A stretch of 64,000 nt of DNA from a virus: IMG/VR virus record IMGVR_UViG_3300035660_000001, positions 62,001 through 126,000 of that record; one strand, written 5' to 3'. The notes beneath the pieces were generated by a model. It was not told the DNA's origin. It ran no database searches and saw only the letters and a list, made by a program, of their open reading frames with translations. A program made the position numbers and the translations under genes. Below, one piece after another: positions 23,878 to 33,243 of the stretch. Every line of letters begins with the position of its first letter. Position 1 is the first letter of the stretch.

Positions 23878-24300
23878 ATGCCGACCACTCAGAAGTGTCT
23901 TTTCGTCTATCCCCCTGAAGGAGATACCTCCTCGTATGCTACGCTAGAGAACCTCTTTCGGGCTTTCGACCAGTTCACCTACGGGAGTTACCGGAATCAT
24001 GGCCTCATTCCCATCCAGGATGGAGGGTTCGCCTACTCGAGCGGGGCCGCGACAGTCTCGTGGACGGAGGCTAAGTGGTTCAATCCCTTCAGCGGGCAGG
24101 TCTTGACTCTTGCCGCAGGAAGCATCGCCGTTGAGGATGGGCAGTGTCTCTACTTCAAAGTCTACGACACTTCCCTCGTCTTGTATGCGGGGTCCGTCGT
24201 TCCCGTCGAGAGCACGATCTACGTGCTGGGTGTTCGATGGGGGAATGCCTTCCTTGTTATTCCGGGTCGTCTGGCCGTCACAAATCTTCCGGCGCCATAA
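23878..24300 (+). CDS. Predicted structural protein
   Basis: The 140-residue product is beta-rich (FAYSSGAATVSWTEAKWF, GQCLYFKVYDTSLVLYAGSV) and lies between the gp6-like gene and the amidase, after an AAGGAGGG site. The pattern fits a small fibre-attachment or baseplate accessory protein. No family recognised. Confidence 0.55.
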   Translation: MPTTQKCLFVYPPEGDTSSYATLENLFRAFDQFTYGSYRNHGLIPIQDGGFAYSSGAATVSWTEAKWFNPFSGQVLTLAAGSIAVEDGQCLYFKVYDTSLVLYAGSVVPVESTIYVLGVRWGNAFLVIPGRLAVTNLPAP

Positions 24301-24314
24301 TAGGAGGAGGAACC

Positions 24315-24887
24315 ATGTTAAACATTGCCGAGTATATCGTCCTTCATCACTCGTTCTCCCCGGATAACAATGTCACGTCCGACTGGGAGGGGATCAGAAA
24401 ATACCACAAGAGCTGGCGGTTCGATGGAAAGATCGTTACTCCGGAGATCGGGAAACAGCTCCAGGCGCAGGGGAAGCATGTCGAGGGTCCCTGGTCGGAT
24501 ATCGGCTATCACGGCGGCTTGGAGTTCGTCGACGGCAAACTCAGCTGGCGACGGGGGAGAATCTTCTGGACCGGTGGAAGCCATGCTCTTGGGTTCAACG
24601 ACCGGAGCCTGGGCTTCGTGGCGATCGGGGATTACGATCACAACCCCGTCCCGGATCCCGTGTGGCAGGGAATGCTCAAGATGGTTTTCGCCACCTGTTT
24701 CCTTTCCGGGATCCACATCTCGAACGTCCTCGGCCACAGGGAGACTTATGTGATGTTACATAAGCCCGTCGAGAAGCAATGCCCGGGGGCAAACTGGGAT
24801 ATGGACAAGTTCAGGGCCGATCTGAAGGCTATGCAACCGAACATCGAACAAATCATGGGGGTGTGTTATGGAGAAGGCGACTTATAA
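24315..24887 (+). CDS. N-acetylmuramoyl-L-alanine amidase (endolysin)
   Basis: The 190-residue product is an Amidase_2/PGRP-type zinc enzyme that cuts the bond between muramic acid and the stem peptide. Visible elements are IVLHHS at residues 8-13 with the first His ligand, IGYHGGLE, the NDRSLGFVAIGDYD strand, LGHRETY with a His ligand, and QCPGANWDMDKF with the Cys ligand. AGGAGGAGGAACC precedes the ATG. There is no signal peptide, so release would need a holin. The gene lies in the tail cluster, so a virion-bound role is also possible. Confidence 0.84.
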   Translation: MLNIAEYIVLHHSFSPDNNVTSDWEGIRKYHKSWRFDGKIVTPEIGKQLQAQGKHVEGPWSDIGYHGGLEFVDGKLSWRRGRIFWTGGSHALGFNDRSLGFVAIGDYDHNPVPDPVWQGMLKMVFATCFLSGIHISNVLGHRETYVMLHKPVEKQCPGANWDMDKFRADLKAMQPNIEQIMGVCYGEGDL

Positions 24888-27800
24888 AACTGGCTTTATT
24901 GAGAGCATCCAGGATGTTGTAGCTCTCATTGAGCAAGCCGAGGTAGCGAACCTCAGCGCCCTTCTCGGCGCATCCATCAAGACCTACGGCGTGGCGATCA
25001 CGTCGTATGATACTTCGGGGGCCCCCTATTCCGACCTGCAGGTGGTCGATGTCGGACCGTGGTCGTCCTACACGCTCAGGCCCGGTTACGCCCTCACCCA
25101 GAATGGGAACGTGATCTGCGTTCCCTCTGGCGGGATCCCCGGAAATTCTTATCCTGTGGTGGACGGGACGTGGATCATCGCACTGCGTTACAAGGTCTAC
25201 AATAACCCTGCCGAGGATGTAACCTACGACGAGACCTACAGCCCGGATGGCCACACCTACAATCACAACAGTTATGAGATTGTCGTGGCCGCATCGTTCG
25301 GCCCGTCCGATACCGATGTCATCCAGCTTGCCGAAGTTCATGTCACAGGTGGAGTACCTGATGCGCTGACGGATGTTCGCTATCGGAATGTTCTCGTTTT
25401 CAAGGAGGGGACGGCTCGAGGATTATTTAAGCCACCAAAGCCTCTCCATGTATCCGTTCCGGAGACTGGGCTTGACCGAGATCTTCCTCCGGACAAACTT
25501 GATCAGCCGGGAACGAACCGGAACGTGGGGCCCCATGCTTACCTTCGTGTGGTGTGGGGTGACAAGGGCGTTGGAAACTGGTCTGGAAATACGTTCACGG
25601 TTACCACGAGCCGATGCGGAAGCTATAACTCTAACGAGTGGGCGGCCTCTGGACAGGCCGATGCTTGGTATCTCTACGACATATCCGCAAAAACCTACTT
25701 CAAAATCATTTCCAACGGTGCATCGGCGGTGACCGTCGAAGGGACTGGCGGGACCGGGTCGGGACCCTTTCTGATTTTGCCGAAGGACTGCCAGATGAAG
25801 GTCTACGTCACTCCCTACACACGTCTTGGAGTGGTTACGGTTGACGAGCTTACAGAGGTTTTTGAAAACCCGTCCTTCGTTTCGGTTCCTTCCCCGGAGA
25901 TGCCTGTCAACGGTTACCCCCCGTCGCAGACGGTTATCGTTGCCAACGAGCGTTATATTCGGGGGCTTTTGACCGGAACCAAGTATCGGGTCTACGTCAT
26001 CGCCACGAAGTTCAACGTCTCGAGCGATATTTCAACCGTCGTTGACAAGACCACGGCCAGCGACGGCCCCCCTCTCCCGAAGGGTCTTGTCATCACGACC
26101 GGGATCGACGAGGACCAGAAACAGCCGGAAATCGAATTTCCGATGTGCTCCCAGTCTAGGCAGATCCCGAAGACGGCCTGGATTAAGCTCAAGTGGGGAG
26201 ATACCGGAAGCGGTTCGTGGGCTCTCAATGTTTTAACAGATGTGGGAAAGTCGTGGCTGTCGGGCTACTGGATTGGTCAGCTGATAACCGATTCCATCGG
26301 GAAAAGACAATCTTTAGTCGACAGTGGAGTTTCCACCCTAGTTGTCCCGTCTGGATCAACGGGAGCGGATGGGTCTTATGCCGTGGGTCCCGGGGCCCTC
26401 GGCTATGAGGTTCAGCTCCAACCTATGAGTTCGGGGGGCGTTTCCGGGGTGGACGAAGAGGAAGAGCTCTTCCGGATAGATCCGGCTGGCGATCCTGCGG
26501 ATGCGGCCAAGTGGACGCCGATGTATTATACCAAGCACGGGCTGACCGTAGGAGTTAAGTACCGAGCTCGTGTCCGATCATCCAATGGGCCTTCCCCGGC
26601 ACAGAAGAGCGCCTGGTCTTCGTGGTTTCCTATCATCGCCGGAGCCAGAACTAGACTGCCCGCCCCAACAGGCGGCTACATGATCAAGAGGGTTGGAGGC
26701 GTAGACCTGAGCTGGAACGGCGTGGTGAATGCGAAGGGCTACGAGATAGCGTGGACGAAGGACGGGTCAACGCCGGATTACAACTCGGCCAACTCGTTCA
26801 TCCTGCATACGATCGGCACGAGGGTTTGGTTGGGGGCCGATCTCGCACAGATCTCTGGGGTGTCGCCCATCCCGCCAACGTTCAAGGCGATAATCAGGGC
26901 TTTCGATACCGGAGGGCAGGCCGGGGACGCAACAGCCGTCATTACCCTGCAGGCCGATCCCCTCACGATGGATCACGTTGCCGATGGTGCGATTTATACG
27001 AAGCTGAAGGCTGAGGTGGTCGCATCACTTGAGACAACGCAGGTGGCGGCCGCTGAGGTTGTGAGCGCCCGGGGGACGTTCTCCTCGATCGGGGAACGCC
27101 TGTCTGCCGCCGCCGCTCAGGGCGGGTTTGCCCCGGGGTTTACGAGGATCGTGGCGAAGGAAGGAGCCCAGTTCTCCGACCCGCAAGCGGCGATCAACGA
27201 CATCAAGTCTGCCGGGATCCCAGCCTCTAGGGATAACCCCTATGTCGTCATCGTGTATCCCGGCATCTACCAGACCAACCTTCTTCTCGAGAACCTCGAT
27301 GGAATTTACGTCGTGGGTCTCGATCCCAAGACGACGGTCATTAAGGGGGACATCACCGTTCTCCGGACCGCCTGTCTGCCATCCGGCCAGGTCTACACGC
27401 CGGAGGTCGGCCTCATGAACCTGCAAGTCTACAACATCAACTCGTCTTATGGACTCGACTACGAGGTAAGCTACCAGGAGGGGTCGATCTACCCAACGAA
27501 GCAGAGCCTGTATATCCGGAACGTCGACGTCTACCAGACGGATTCCGTCTACGAAGCCATGCTGGTCTACTGCTCGGGCGGGACGGCTGGCATACCGGAA
27601 ATTCTCGCGGACATCGATGCCGGGTATCTGAGGCTGTATCCCTACAACAACAACCCCCTGCGGATCATCTACTTCCCGGACGCCACGGCTCCCAACAAGT
27701 TCTGGTGGTATAACTGCGAGTTCGATCCGGTGCTTCTCTCGGATACCGGGTCCTGGGACGGGATCGTGTGGGACGCCCTCACGGACATCGATCTTGGAGC

Positions 27801-28029
27801 GAATGCCTACGAGAAACAATGGTTCTACCGGAGTAAGATTCGGTGCTATCCCCCGGGGGCTTACGGGCCGTCCTACCCATTCAGGAATCTGGGGGCCGCC
27901 ACGCAGTGGGTGAGGGTAACTCAGTGTGTGTTCGAGAAGACCAATTACTACGATGGGCTCTTCGCCTTTAGCGGAGGATCAACCATTATCACGCTTCCGG
28001 GAAGCGTTGCCCTTACGATGGCCACATGA
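24868..28029 (+). CDS. Large tail fibre/baseplate protein with Fn3-like segments and right-handed beta-helix
   Basis: The 1053-residue product overlaps the amidase end by 20 bases. Residues about 1-180 form a beta-rich base-binding domain. Residues about 180-700 contain repeated Fn3-like units, recognisable by paired Trp and GVKYRARVRSSNG- or GTKYRVYVIATKF-type strands and AYLRVVWGDKGVGNW / AWIKLKWGDTGSGSW repeats. Residues about 750-1000 look like a pectate-lyase-type beta-helix (DPQAAINDIKSAG, VVIVYPGIYQTNLLLENLDG, VVGLDPKTTVIKG). A receptor-binding or polysaccharide-contacting role is likely. Confidence 0.68.
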   Translation: MEKATYKTGFIESIQDVVALIEQAEVANLSALLGASIKTYGVAITSYDTSGAPYSDLQVVDVGPWSSYTLRPGYALTQNGNVICVPSGGIPGNSYPVVDGTWIIALRYKVYNNPAEDVTYDETYSPDGHTYNHNSYEIVVAASFGPSDTDVIQLAEVHVTGGVPDALTDVRYRNVLVFKEGTARGLFKPPKPLHVSVPETGLDRDLPPDKLDQPGTNRNVGPHAYLRVVWGDKGVGNWSGNTFTVTTSRCGSYNSNEWAASGQADAWYLYDISAKTYFKIISNGASAVTVEGTGGTGSGPFLILPKDCQMKVYVTPYTRLGVVTVDELTEVFENPSFVSVPSPEMPVNGYPPSQTVIVANERYIRGLLTGTKYRVYVIATKFNVSSDISTVVDKTTASDGPPLPKGLVITTGIDEDQKQPEIEFPMCSQSRQIPKTAWIKLKWGDTGSGSWALNVLTDVGKSWLSGYWIGQLITDSIGKRQSLVDSGVSTLVVPSGSTGADGSYAVGPGALGYEVQLQPMSSGGVSGVDEEEELFRIDPAGDPADAAKWTPMYYTKHGLTVGVKYRARVRSSNGPSPAQKSAWSSWFPIIAGARTRLPAPTGGYMIKRVGGVDLSWNGVVNAKGYEIAWTKDGSTPDYNSANSFILHTIGTRVWLGADLAQISGVSPIPPTFKAIIRAFDTGGQAGDATAVITLQADPLTMDHVADGAIYTKLKAEVVASLETTQVAAAEVVSARGTFSSIGERLSAAAAQGGFAPGFTRIVAKEGAQFSDPQAAINDIKSAGIPASRDNPYVVIVYPGIYQTNLLLENLDGIYVVGLDPKTTVIKGDITVLRTACLPSGQVYTPEVGLMNLQVYNINSSYGLDYEVSYQEGSIYPTKQSLYIRNVDVYQTDSVYEAMLVYCSGGTAGIPEILADIDAGYLRLYPYNNNPLRIIYFPDATAPNKFWWYNCEFDPVLLSDTGSWDGIVWDALTDIDLGANAYEKQWFYRSKIRCYPPGAYGPSYPFRNLGAATQWVRVTQCVFEKTNYYDGLFAFSGGSTIITLPGSVALTMAT

Positions 28030-28625
28030 TAGACCTGAAGAACTTTAAGCTGACATCGAATCATGCCGTTATCGCCCTGGTCTTGACGATAATCGTCCTG
28101 TTGCTTGCAAGGGGAGGCAACGGCCCGCAGGTCGTGACCGTCGGTCCGGATTCGACATCGGCGGGGAAGATCGACAGCCTCACTAAGACCATCCAGATTT
28201 TAAGCGATAGGGTAATCGCCCTTTCGAACAATGGGACACAGGTGATCATCCAGAAGCCGCCCGAGGCGCACGTTACGATCATCCCCGGGAAGCCGGAGAC
28301 GACTTGGGTCTACAATTCGACCACCAAGGGGACGACTATGGTGGTCATCCAGAAGCCCCCGGACATCCAGATTCAACAGAGGGGATGGTGTCTTATCCCG
28401 GAGGTCTATGGAGGTTTCGACACGAGGGCAAAGTACCGGATCGGTGGGCGTCTTAAGTTCATGTTCAACCGGAAGTGGAACTGGGGAGTGGTCGGGACTC
28501 AGAGTTATTCCGGAATTGCCCCGGCCTACCACTTGACTCCCAACGTTGAAGCTACTTTTGGTGTTGGCTGGCTCTACAAGGGGCCGCCATGCGCCTTTGG
28601 CGGGGTTTCTATTCCACTACGATAG
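28026..28625 (+). CDS. Membrane-anchored hypothetical protein, possibly lysis related
   Basis: The 199-residue product has one N-terminal membrane segment (VIALVLTIIVLLLARGG, about residues 15-31), a short coiled-coil stretch (KIDSLTKTIQILSDRVIAL), and a duplicated IIQKPP / VIQKPP motif near residues 75 and 109. The C-terminal part is beta-rich with alternating aromatic residues. It precedes the holin candidate, so a spanin-like or envelope-spanning role is possible but not shown. Confidence 0.52.
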   Translation: MIDLKNFKLTSNHAVIALVLTIIVLLLARGGNGPQVVTVGPDSTSAGKIDSLTKTIQILSDRVIALSNNGTQVIIQKPPEAHVTIIPGKPETTWVYNSTTKGTTMVVIQKPPDIQIQQRGWCLIPEVYGGFDTRAKYRIGGRLKFMFNRKWNWGVVGTQSYSGIAPAYHLTPNVEATFGVGWLYKGPPCAFGGVSIPLR

Positions 28626-28638
28626 GAGGTGAGAGAGA

Positions 28639-28947
28639 ATGAACGGATGGGATGCACAGCTGTTGCTGATCACGGGGGTTTGCTTAGGGGTTCTTCCGAT
28701 CCTGAAGAACCTTCCCTACATCGGAAAGTTTATCACCGGCCAGGTGGCCGTGATAGCCGATGTCGTTGTGGGGGTCGGGGCCGCCGCAGTCAGAGCCTAT
28801 TACTTCATGGACCCGTTCTACGGGGTGCCGCCGAAGATGTGGCTCATCGTGGCGGTCGGTTTGATCGGCGGGTTCCTGGCGTCCGGAGGTTACAAGACGA
28901 TCAGTGATCTGTTGGCGAAGGCAAACTCGAACAACGGCAAGAAGTAA
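28639..28947 (+). CDS. Predicted holin
   Basis: The 102-residue product has hydrophobic segments at about residues 7-22, 34-52 and 66-84 and ends in a short polar tail with NGKK. That is the size and layout of phage holins with two or three membrane helices. GGAGGTGAGAGAGA precedes the ATG. Placement a few genes after the amidase supports a role in lysis timing. No family is certain. Confidence 0.58.
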   Translation: MNGWDAQLLLITGVCLGVLPILKNLPYIGKFITGQVAVIADVVVGVGAAAVRAYYFMDPFYGVPPKMWLIVAVGLIGGFLASGGYKTISDLLAKANSNNGKK

Positions 28948-28972
28948 CTTTCACTAGGAGGAGATCAGGTCG

Positions 28973-29743
28973 ATGCCTGGGTTTGGTCAGGATAGATTTG
29001 GGGAGGACCCGTTCGGTCGGGCGGCCTTTGGCTTTCCGGCCCTGTGGGGCGGAGTACCCGGAATCTATAGGGACAAAGACGACGATCGGGGAGGTGTTCT
29101 CAAGGACTTTTTCGATGTAGCCGCAACCCCCCTCGAGCGTCTCAAGGTGGCCGCCGATGGTTTCATGAGCCTTCGCGACCCCATGTCTGTCCGACCTGAT
29201 CTCCTCCACTACTTAGCCGAGATGTTCGCCATCGACGTAGACGTCCGCTGGTCAGACGATTTTCTCCGGGCGTTTCTGGACTCCTACGGCTACTGGACTC
29301 TCCGCAAGGGAGAGATATGGTGCTACGACTTCGTTCTGCGGATGACCGGGATGGACATCACAGTCAAAGACCTTTACGAGATTCAGGTCCAGCGGGGCGA
29401 TCCGGCGTCCTACTACCTTCTGCGGGCGGGCTACGAGGCGGTGGCCGGAGTGAATGAGGGGTTCGATGAGTGGATCATCTACTTTGCGGGATCTGGAAAC
29501 TGGGTTCCGAAAGAGGAGATTCCCATCGACCGTGAAGGCGTTCCCTTAAGCAAGGTTCAGGTCAACATTACGGAGAGCAATTCTCGGAAGAGAGCAGAGT
29601 GGAGTGCGGGAGATTTCAAGATGCTGAGACGTTTGGTCGGATGGATTCATCCTGCCCACGTATCGATCCCCCGGGTCCGGGTAACCTACGAGATTAACGA
29701 CCGTCTTTCGGCGTCCGATACCGTCAGCGCAATTCCATCATAA
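28973..29743 (+). CDS. Baseplate/tail protein, P2 gpI-like
   Basis: The 256-residue product contains LKDFFDVAATPLERLKVA, VRPDLLHYLAEMFAIDVD, then WSDDFLRAFLDSYGYWTLRKG near residues 90-110, which is the helix order of Tail_P2_I proteins joining baseplate and fibres. The C-terminal part (about 120-256) is beta-rich and ends PAHVSIPRVRVTYEI. AGGAGGAGATCAGGTCG precedes the ATG. Known gpI proteins lie after gpJ; here several genes separate them. Confidence 0.68.
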   Translation: MPGFGQDRFGEDPFGRAAFGFPALWGGVPGIYRDKDDDRGGVLKDFFDVAATPLERLKVAADGFMSLRDPMSVRPDLLHYLAEMFAIDVDVRWSDDFLRAFLDSYGYWTLRKGEIWCYDFVLRMTGMDITVKDLYEIQVQRGDPASYYLLRAGYEAVAGVNEGFDEWIIYFAGSGNWVPKEEIPIDREGVPLSKVQVNITESNSRKRAEWSAGDFKMLRRLVGWIHPAHVSIPRVRVTYEINDRLSASDTVSAIPS

Positions 29744-29755
29744 GGAGAAGGCATC

Positions 29756-30241
29756 ATGGAAGATTATTTGAATATGCGGGGGACTGTGGAGGTCGTTGCC
29801 CGGGAGAGTAACGGCGATGAAGTGTGGCGACGTATCTTTGAGAATACGATCGTGGACGTGCTCCGGACGCTCGTCCGCAGGCGTCTCGGGGACGGAACCC
29901 TCGGGGTGTTGCCTGTGATCAAGTATATCCGGTTTGGAAGCGATACCAGCGGCTTGGGGGTTGGCAATGTTGCTCTCGCCGGAGACTACGGGGTGAACCG
30001 GGCCGTGAACGCGCCGACGTATCCGAGCGGGACGCAGATTCAGCTTACTTACACCATCCCTCTCGTGGACGTTCTGAACGGAAAGTCTATCGGAGAGGCC
30101 GGGCTCTTCAGCGATACCGTCGTTGCGGATCCCGACTTTGGGTTGTCGGGGCAGAGATTGTTTGCCCGCGCCGTGTTCGTTCCTCCTCCCGCCAAGTCGG
30201 GGGCCATCACGCTCGAATACATCTGGACTCTCACGCTATAG
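29756..30241 (+). CDS. Predicted tail fibre-region protein
   Basis: The 161-residue product has MRGTVEVVARESNGDEVWRR at the start, an LVRRRLGDGTLGVLP helix-turn and a KSIGEAGLFSD motif common in phage tail proteins that resemble fibre bases, and ends in a strand (ITLEYIWTLTL). AAGGAGAAGGCATC precedes the ATG. Structural role inferred from gene order. Confidence 0.55.
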   Translation: MEDYLNMRGTVEVVARESNGDEVWRRIFENTIVDVLRTLVRRRLGDGTLGVLPVIKYIRFGSDTSGLGVGNVALAGDYGVNRAVNAPTYPSGTQIQLTYTIPLVDVLNGKSIGEAGLFSDTVVADPDFGLSGQRLFARAVFVPPPAKSGAITLEYIWTLTL

Positions 30242-30250
30242 GAGATCACT

Positions 30251-32149
30251 ATGTCTGATAAATCGGTTCTCGAGAAGGGGAGTTTAGACTTCTTCGATTC
30301 TGCTCTTATGGCTCTCTACTGGATGATGAACGGGGAGCCTCTTGTGGCGTGGGACGGCACTGTGGAGGGGGTCGAAGCAGACGTCTTGAATCGGGTCGGG
30401 CGCCATATCAGCGACAATTCCCGCTGGCTCCGGCAGAGGCTGTTGTCGGAGATGCAGGTCAAGGTTTTCCCGCACTACTCGAAGTGCGTTAAGACCGATG
30501 CAAATGGATCGTATAATATCTCCATGAAGTGGTCGTCTGTTCGGATCAACGCTCAAGACCTGAGAGCAGAATATGGATTTGGAGAGGCGATCGCCATCAA
30601 CGGCAAGATCTGCCGGATCGAACATATCTGGGGGACGGGGTCTTACAATCCTCTTCCCGTCGATGGTCATCCCACGACGCTGTGGGTGAGTGGTTACGAG
30701 GCCATAATCCCCTCGGGATCCAGGGTCGAGTCCGGCCCGATCGTAGAGAGCGCGATGGTCTATATCCCTCCGTTCACCATTCCTTCGGGGTCATTGATCA
30801 GCGGGTCGCCGTGCTACCCGTCTCAAGACCTGAACTTGGGCGGGTTCTGGATGGACGCCTTCGAAGCAAGCATGCCGAATGCTTCTCTGTGGAGTTCTCC
30901 TGCCCTGTCCAACATCGCCGTTCCCGCCTCACAGCAGGGTGTCCCGCCGTGGTGCAATGTCAGTTACGATGCCGCCCTGCAAACTGCCGCAAGAAGAAAC
31001 ATCAACGGGCGGTTCGGCCACCTCATGAACGGCTACGAGTGGGCGACGATCCTGTGGCTCAATCTTATCTTTGGGGCCGACCAGAAGGGGTCGAATTACT
31101 ACGGCAGGGATTTTGGGGATGCGGCCGTGCCGGACAGTTACGGGATCCCCGACCCGACCTACGGGTCGAATCTCGGCCTCGAGTTCTCCGGGGGGAGTTA
31201 CCGGATGAACCGGCTTCTTACCGGGTCCGGCCCGAACAGGTGGATGCACAACAACCGGATCCCGGGAGTCTCCGACTTCTTCGGAAATGTGCGGGAGCTT
31301 CTCGATCTCACGATTAGCTCTTCCCTTCTGACGGTCTATCGTCACGGTCGGTTCGTCGCTCCGGCATCCGCAGGAGGCACGGCGGTTTCGGTGCGGATCG
31401 ATTACATCGACGGCCTGCAGGATACTGGGAGCATCACCCTCACGAATGCCGCTGGAGCCACGGAGAACGTTGCCTTCTCCGACACCGAGAACCTGGGGAG
31501 CAAGGTCTTCCGGTTTACGACTCCTCCCCTGACCCTGAACTATGCCGCAGGAGACTTCGCGCTCATTGCCGAGACCTTCCTGTGCATGCCAAGCGGATCC
31601 CGGGGGCTTCTCTACCAGGACGACATGCACGAGCCCGTCGACGGGGACGTCATCCGGGTGAATAACGTCATCTCGAATAGGCCAGCCGGGCAGGAGTTCC
31701 TCACGGGAGATATCCTGCAGATCGGAAACGAAGAGATGCTGGTGACTGCGCCATCCGGAACGGGAGGCGGAACTTGGTTGCTCTACGTCGAGCGAGCCTA
31801 CAACGGGACGACCGGAACTACTCATGCGATCGGTACGCCCGTCGTGGCCATCTGTCCGCAAATGACCAACCATCCGCTCACGAGCCCTCCCTATGTCGGC
31901 GGGACGATCGCATCCTTCATGACCGACGTTTTCCTTCAGGGGCTTCTCATCCCGACTATGGCCTCATCCACGGAGAAGGATATCTTTATCGCCCCGGCAG
32001 GATCCCGTGTGGCCATCCGGGGGATCAAGTGGAGCGACGGCGCCGGGCGATCGCCCTACTACCTGTCGTTTACAAAGGGGTTCGCCGATGCCCCGGGTCT
32101 GGATGTCGGCTTCCGGGTCTGCATTGACGAGGTGATGCCTAATGCCTGA
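30251..32149 (+). CDS. Virion protein with C-type-lectin/FGE-sulfatase fold
   Basis: The 632-residue product has a fibre-base N-terminus, then from about residue 190 to the C-terminus features of the formylglycine-generating-enzyme/C-type-lectin fold: FWMDAFEASM, a PPWCNVSYDAALQTA segment near 235, RFGHLMNGYEWATI near 256, VSDFFGNVRELLD near 340, and the terminal VAIRGIKWSDGAGRSP and DVGFRVCID. The fold is split by a beta-rich insertion (about 375-565). Phages use this fold for receptor binding, including the targets of diversity-generating retroelements, but no reverse transcriptase is in the window. Confidence 0.7.
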   Translation: MSDKSVLEKGSLDFFDSALMALYWMMNGEPLVAWDGTVEGVEADVLNRVGRHISDNSRWLRQRLLSEMQVKVFPHYSKCVKTDANGSYNISMKWSSVRINAQDLRAEYGFGEAIAINGKICRIEHIWGTGSYNPLPVDGHPTTLWVSGYEAIIPSGSRVESGPIVESAMVYIPPFTIPSGSLISGSPCYPSQDLNLGGFWMDAFEASMPNASLWSSPALSNIAVPASQQGVPPWCNVSYDAALQTAARRNINGRFGHLMNGYEWATILWLNLIFGADQKGSNYYGRDFGDAAVPDSYGIPDPTYGSNLGLEFSGGSYRMNRLLTGSGPNRWMHNNRIPGVSDFFGNVRELLDLTISSSLLTVYRHGRFVAPASAGGTAVSVRIDYIDGLQDTGSITLTNAAGATENVAFSDTENLGSKVFRFTTPPLTLNYAAGDFALIAETFLCMPSGSRGLLYQDDMHEPVDGDVIRVNNVISNRPAGQEFLTGDILQIGNEEMLVTAPSGTGGGTWLLYVERAYNGTTGTTHAIGTPVVAICPQMTNHPLTSPPYVGGTIASFMTDVFLQGLLIPTMASSTEKDIFIAPAGSRVAIRGIKWSDGAGRSPYYLSFTKGFADAPGLDVGFRVCIDEVMPNA

Positions 32150-32822
32150 TCTCGGAAGCATCGCTTCCTCTGCCTTCCAGGGTTACTTCCTTAAGCGAAG
32201 AAGGAAGCTGGCTTCGGTTTTCATTCTTGCCAAAGACCCTGGCGGGGCCACTCTGTCGTCCACTCGGGAACTCAACAGGAAGTTCTACAACAGCAGTCTC
32301 CTAACCCTTAAATTGCAGTTTTTCCCGGAGACCTTGACCGACGACGGCGGTGGAGTAACCTGGGCGAACATCGACGTTCCCTTTGCCCCCGTTCCGATCT
32401 ACCAGTGGACGGGAGGAGGCGAGCGGACGGTTTCCTTTACGGCGGTTCTCTACCGTGAAGTCTACCGTGAGAATACCGATCTCTCTCCGATGAAAGAGAG
32501 TAAGTATAACGTCGACATCAACGAACACATCAAGGTTCTCCGGTCGATGAAAACGGGGCGTTACGACACCAGTTCAAGTAACCAACCTTTGCAGGCTCCA
32601 CCTCTCCTGCTTCTTTACTTCCCCAAGACCCATCTCCGGATTCTCCCGAAGCAGGGGGCGGATATCCTGCCGTGCGTGATGACGAACTGCTCGATTGGCT
32701 ACAAGGCGTGGTTCGAGGACGGAACGCCGAGGCTGGCGTCCGTGGAGCTAACCTTTACGGAGATTTCGCAGTATTCCGGAACAGTTCTTTGGTTGGGAAG
32801 GGAAAAGTTTACAAACCGATAA
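32142..32822 (+). CDS. Baseplate/tube-tip protein of the CIS-tube (gp48/gp54-like) type
   Basis: The 226-residue product has TLKLQFFPETLTDDGGGVTW, an IYQWTGGGERTVSFTAVLYR segment near residues 87-107, then PPLLLLYFPKTHLRILP, a CSIGYKAWFEDGTPRLASVE stretch and LTFTEI at the end. This order (strand pair, PPxLxFxW-like strand, F-xDGTPxxAxVxLTFxE) is that of contractile-injection-system tube-initiator proteins. It would cap or start the tube on the baseplate. It overlaps the previous gene by eight bases. Confidence 0.62.
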   Translation: MPDLGSIASSAFQGYFLKRRRKLASVFILAKDPGGATLSSTRELNRKFYNSSLLTLKLQFFPETLTDDGGGVTWANIDVPFAPVPIYQWTGGGERTVSFTAVLYREVYRENTDLSPMKESKYNVDINEHIKVLRSMKTGRYDTSSSNQPLQAPPLLLLYFPKTHLRILPKQGADILPCVMTNCSIGYKAWFEDGTPRLASVELTFTEISQYSGTVLWLGREKFTNR

Positions 32823-32838
32823 AGAAAGGGGATGCGAT

Positions 32839-33243
32839 ATGCGAAACGGCGTCAAGGCGTTGTCCTATGAGCTTGTTTCTAATGCTCTGATTTCAGCTGG
32901 GAGATATGATGATGGCGAAGCGAAGGACTTCCTCAAGGGCTATCACGAGACGATCTGGAGCGAGATCCTGCCCGTCGACGATGACATGATCGATCGTGCT
33001 CTTCGGGCGAGGCTCAAAAGCTCCTCTCGGGTGAAGGAGTTTTTCGTCCACATAGCGGCCTTGAAGATGGCGGGGCGAGGGGGACTTACACCAACCCAGT
33101 TTGCTCTTCACCTGGGGATCACGGTTCCCAAAGCCTCCACAATTCTGACGGAGCTGAAGCGGCGCGGCAAGCTCAAGTGCGTATCCTGCAGAGGGATGCG
33201 AATCTACACTCCAAAGAATGGGAATGGCAACGGGCATAAGTGA
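32839..33243 (+). CDS. Winged-helix DNA-binding protein upstream of fibre 2
   Basis: The 134-residue product has a helical N-terminal part and, at about residues 78-122, a helix-turn-helix pattern (GLTPTQFALHLGITVPKAST, ILTELKRRGKLKCVSCRG), followed by RIYTPK, a likely wing strand, and an Asn/Gly-rich end. The pattern matches winged-helix regulators. Its stop overlaps the GTG start of fibre 2. A regulator here could control fibre expression or have an unrelated target. Confidence 0.6.
   Translation: MRNGVKALSYELVSNALISAGRYDDGEAKDFLKGYHETIWSEILPVDDDMIDRALRARLKSSSRVKEFFVHIAALKMAGRGGLTPTQFALHLGITVPKASTILTELKRRGKLKCVSCRGMRIYTPKNGNGNGHK

Noticed and set aside
30251-32149. Diversity-generating retroelement
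   Set aside because: The fold would suit a target, but no reverse transcriptase ORF and no second copy of the 3' end was seen in the window.
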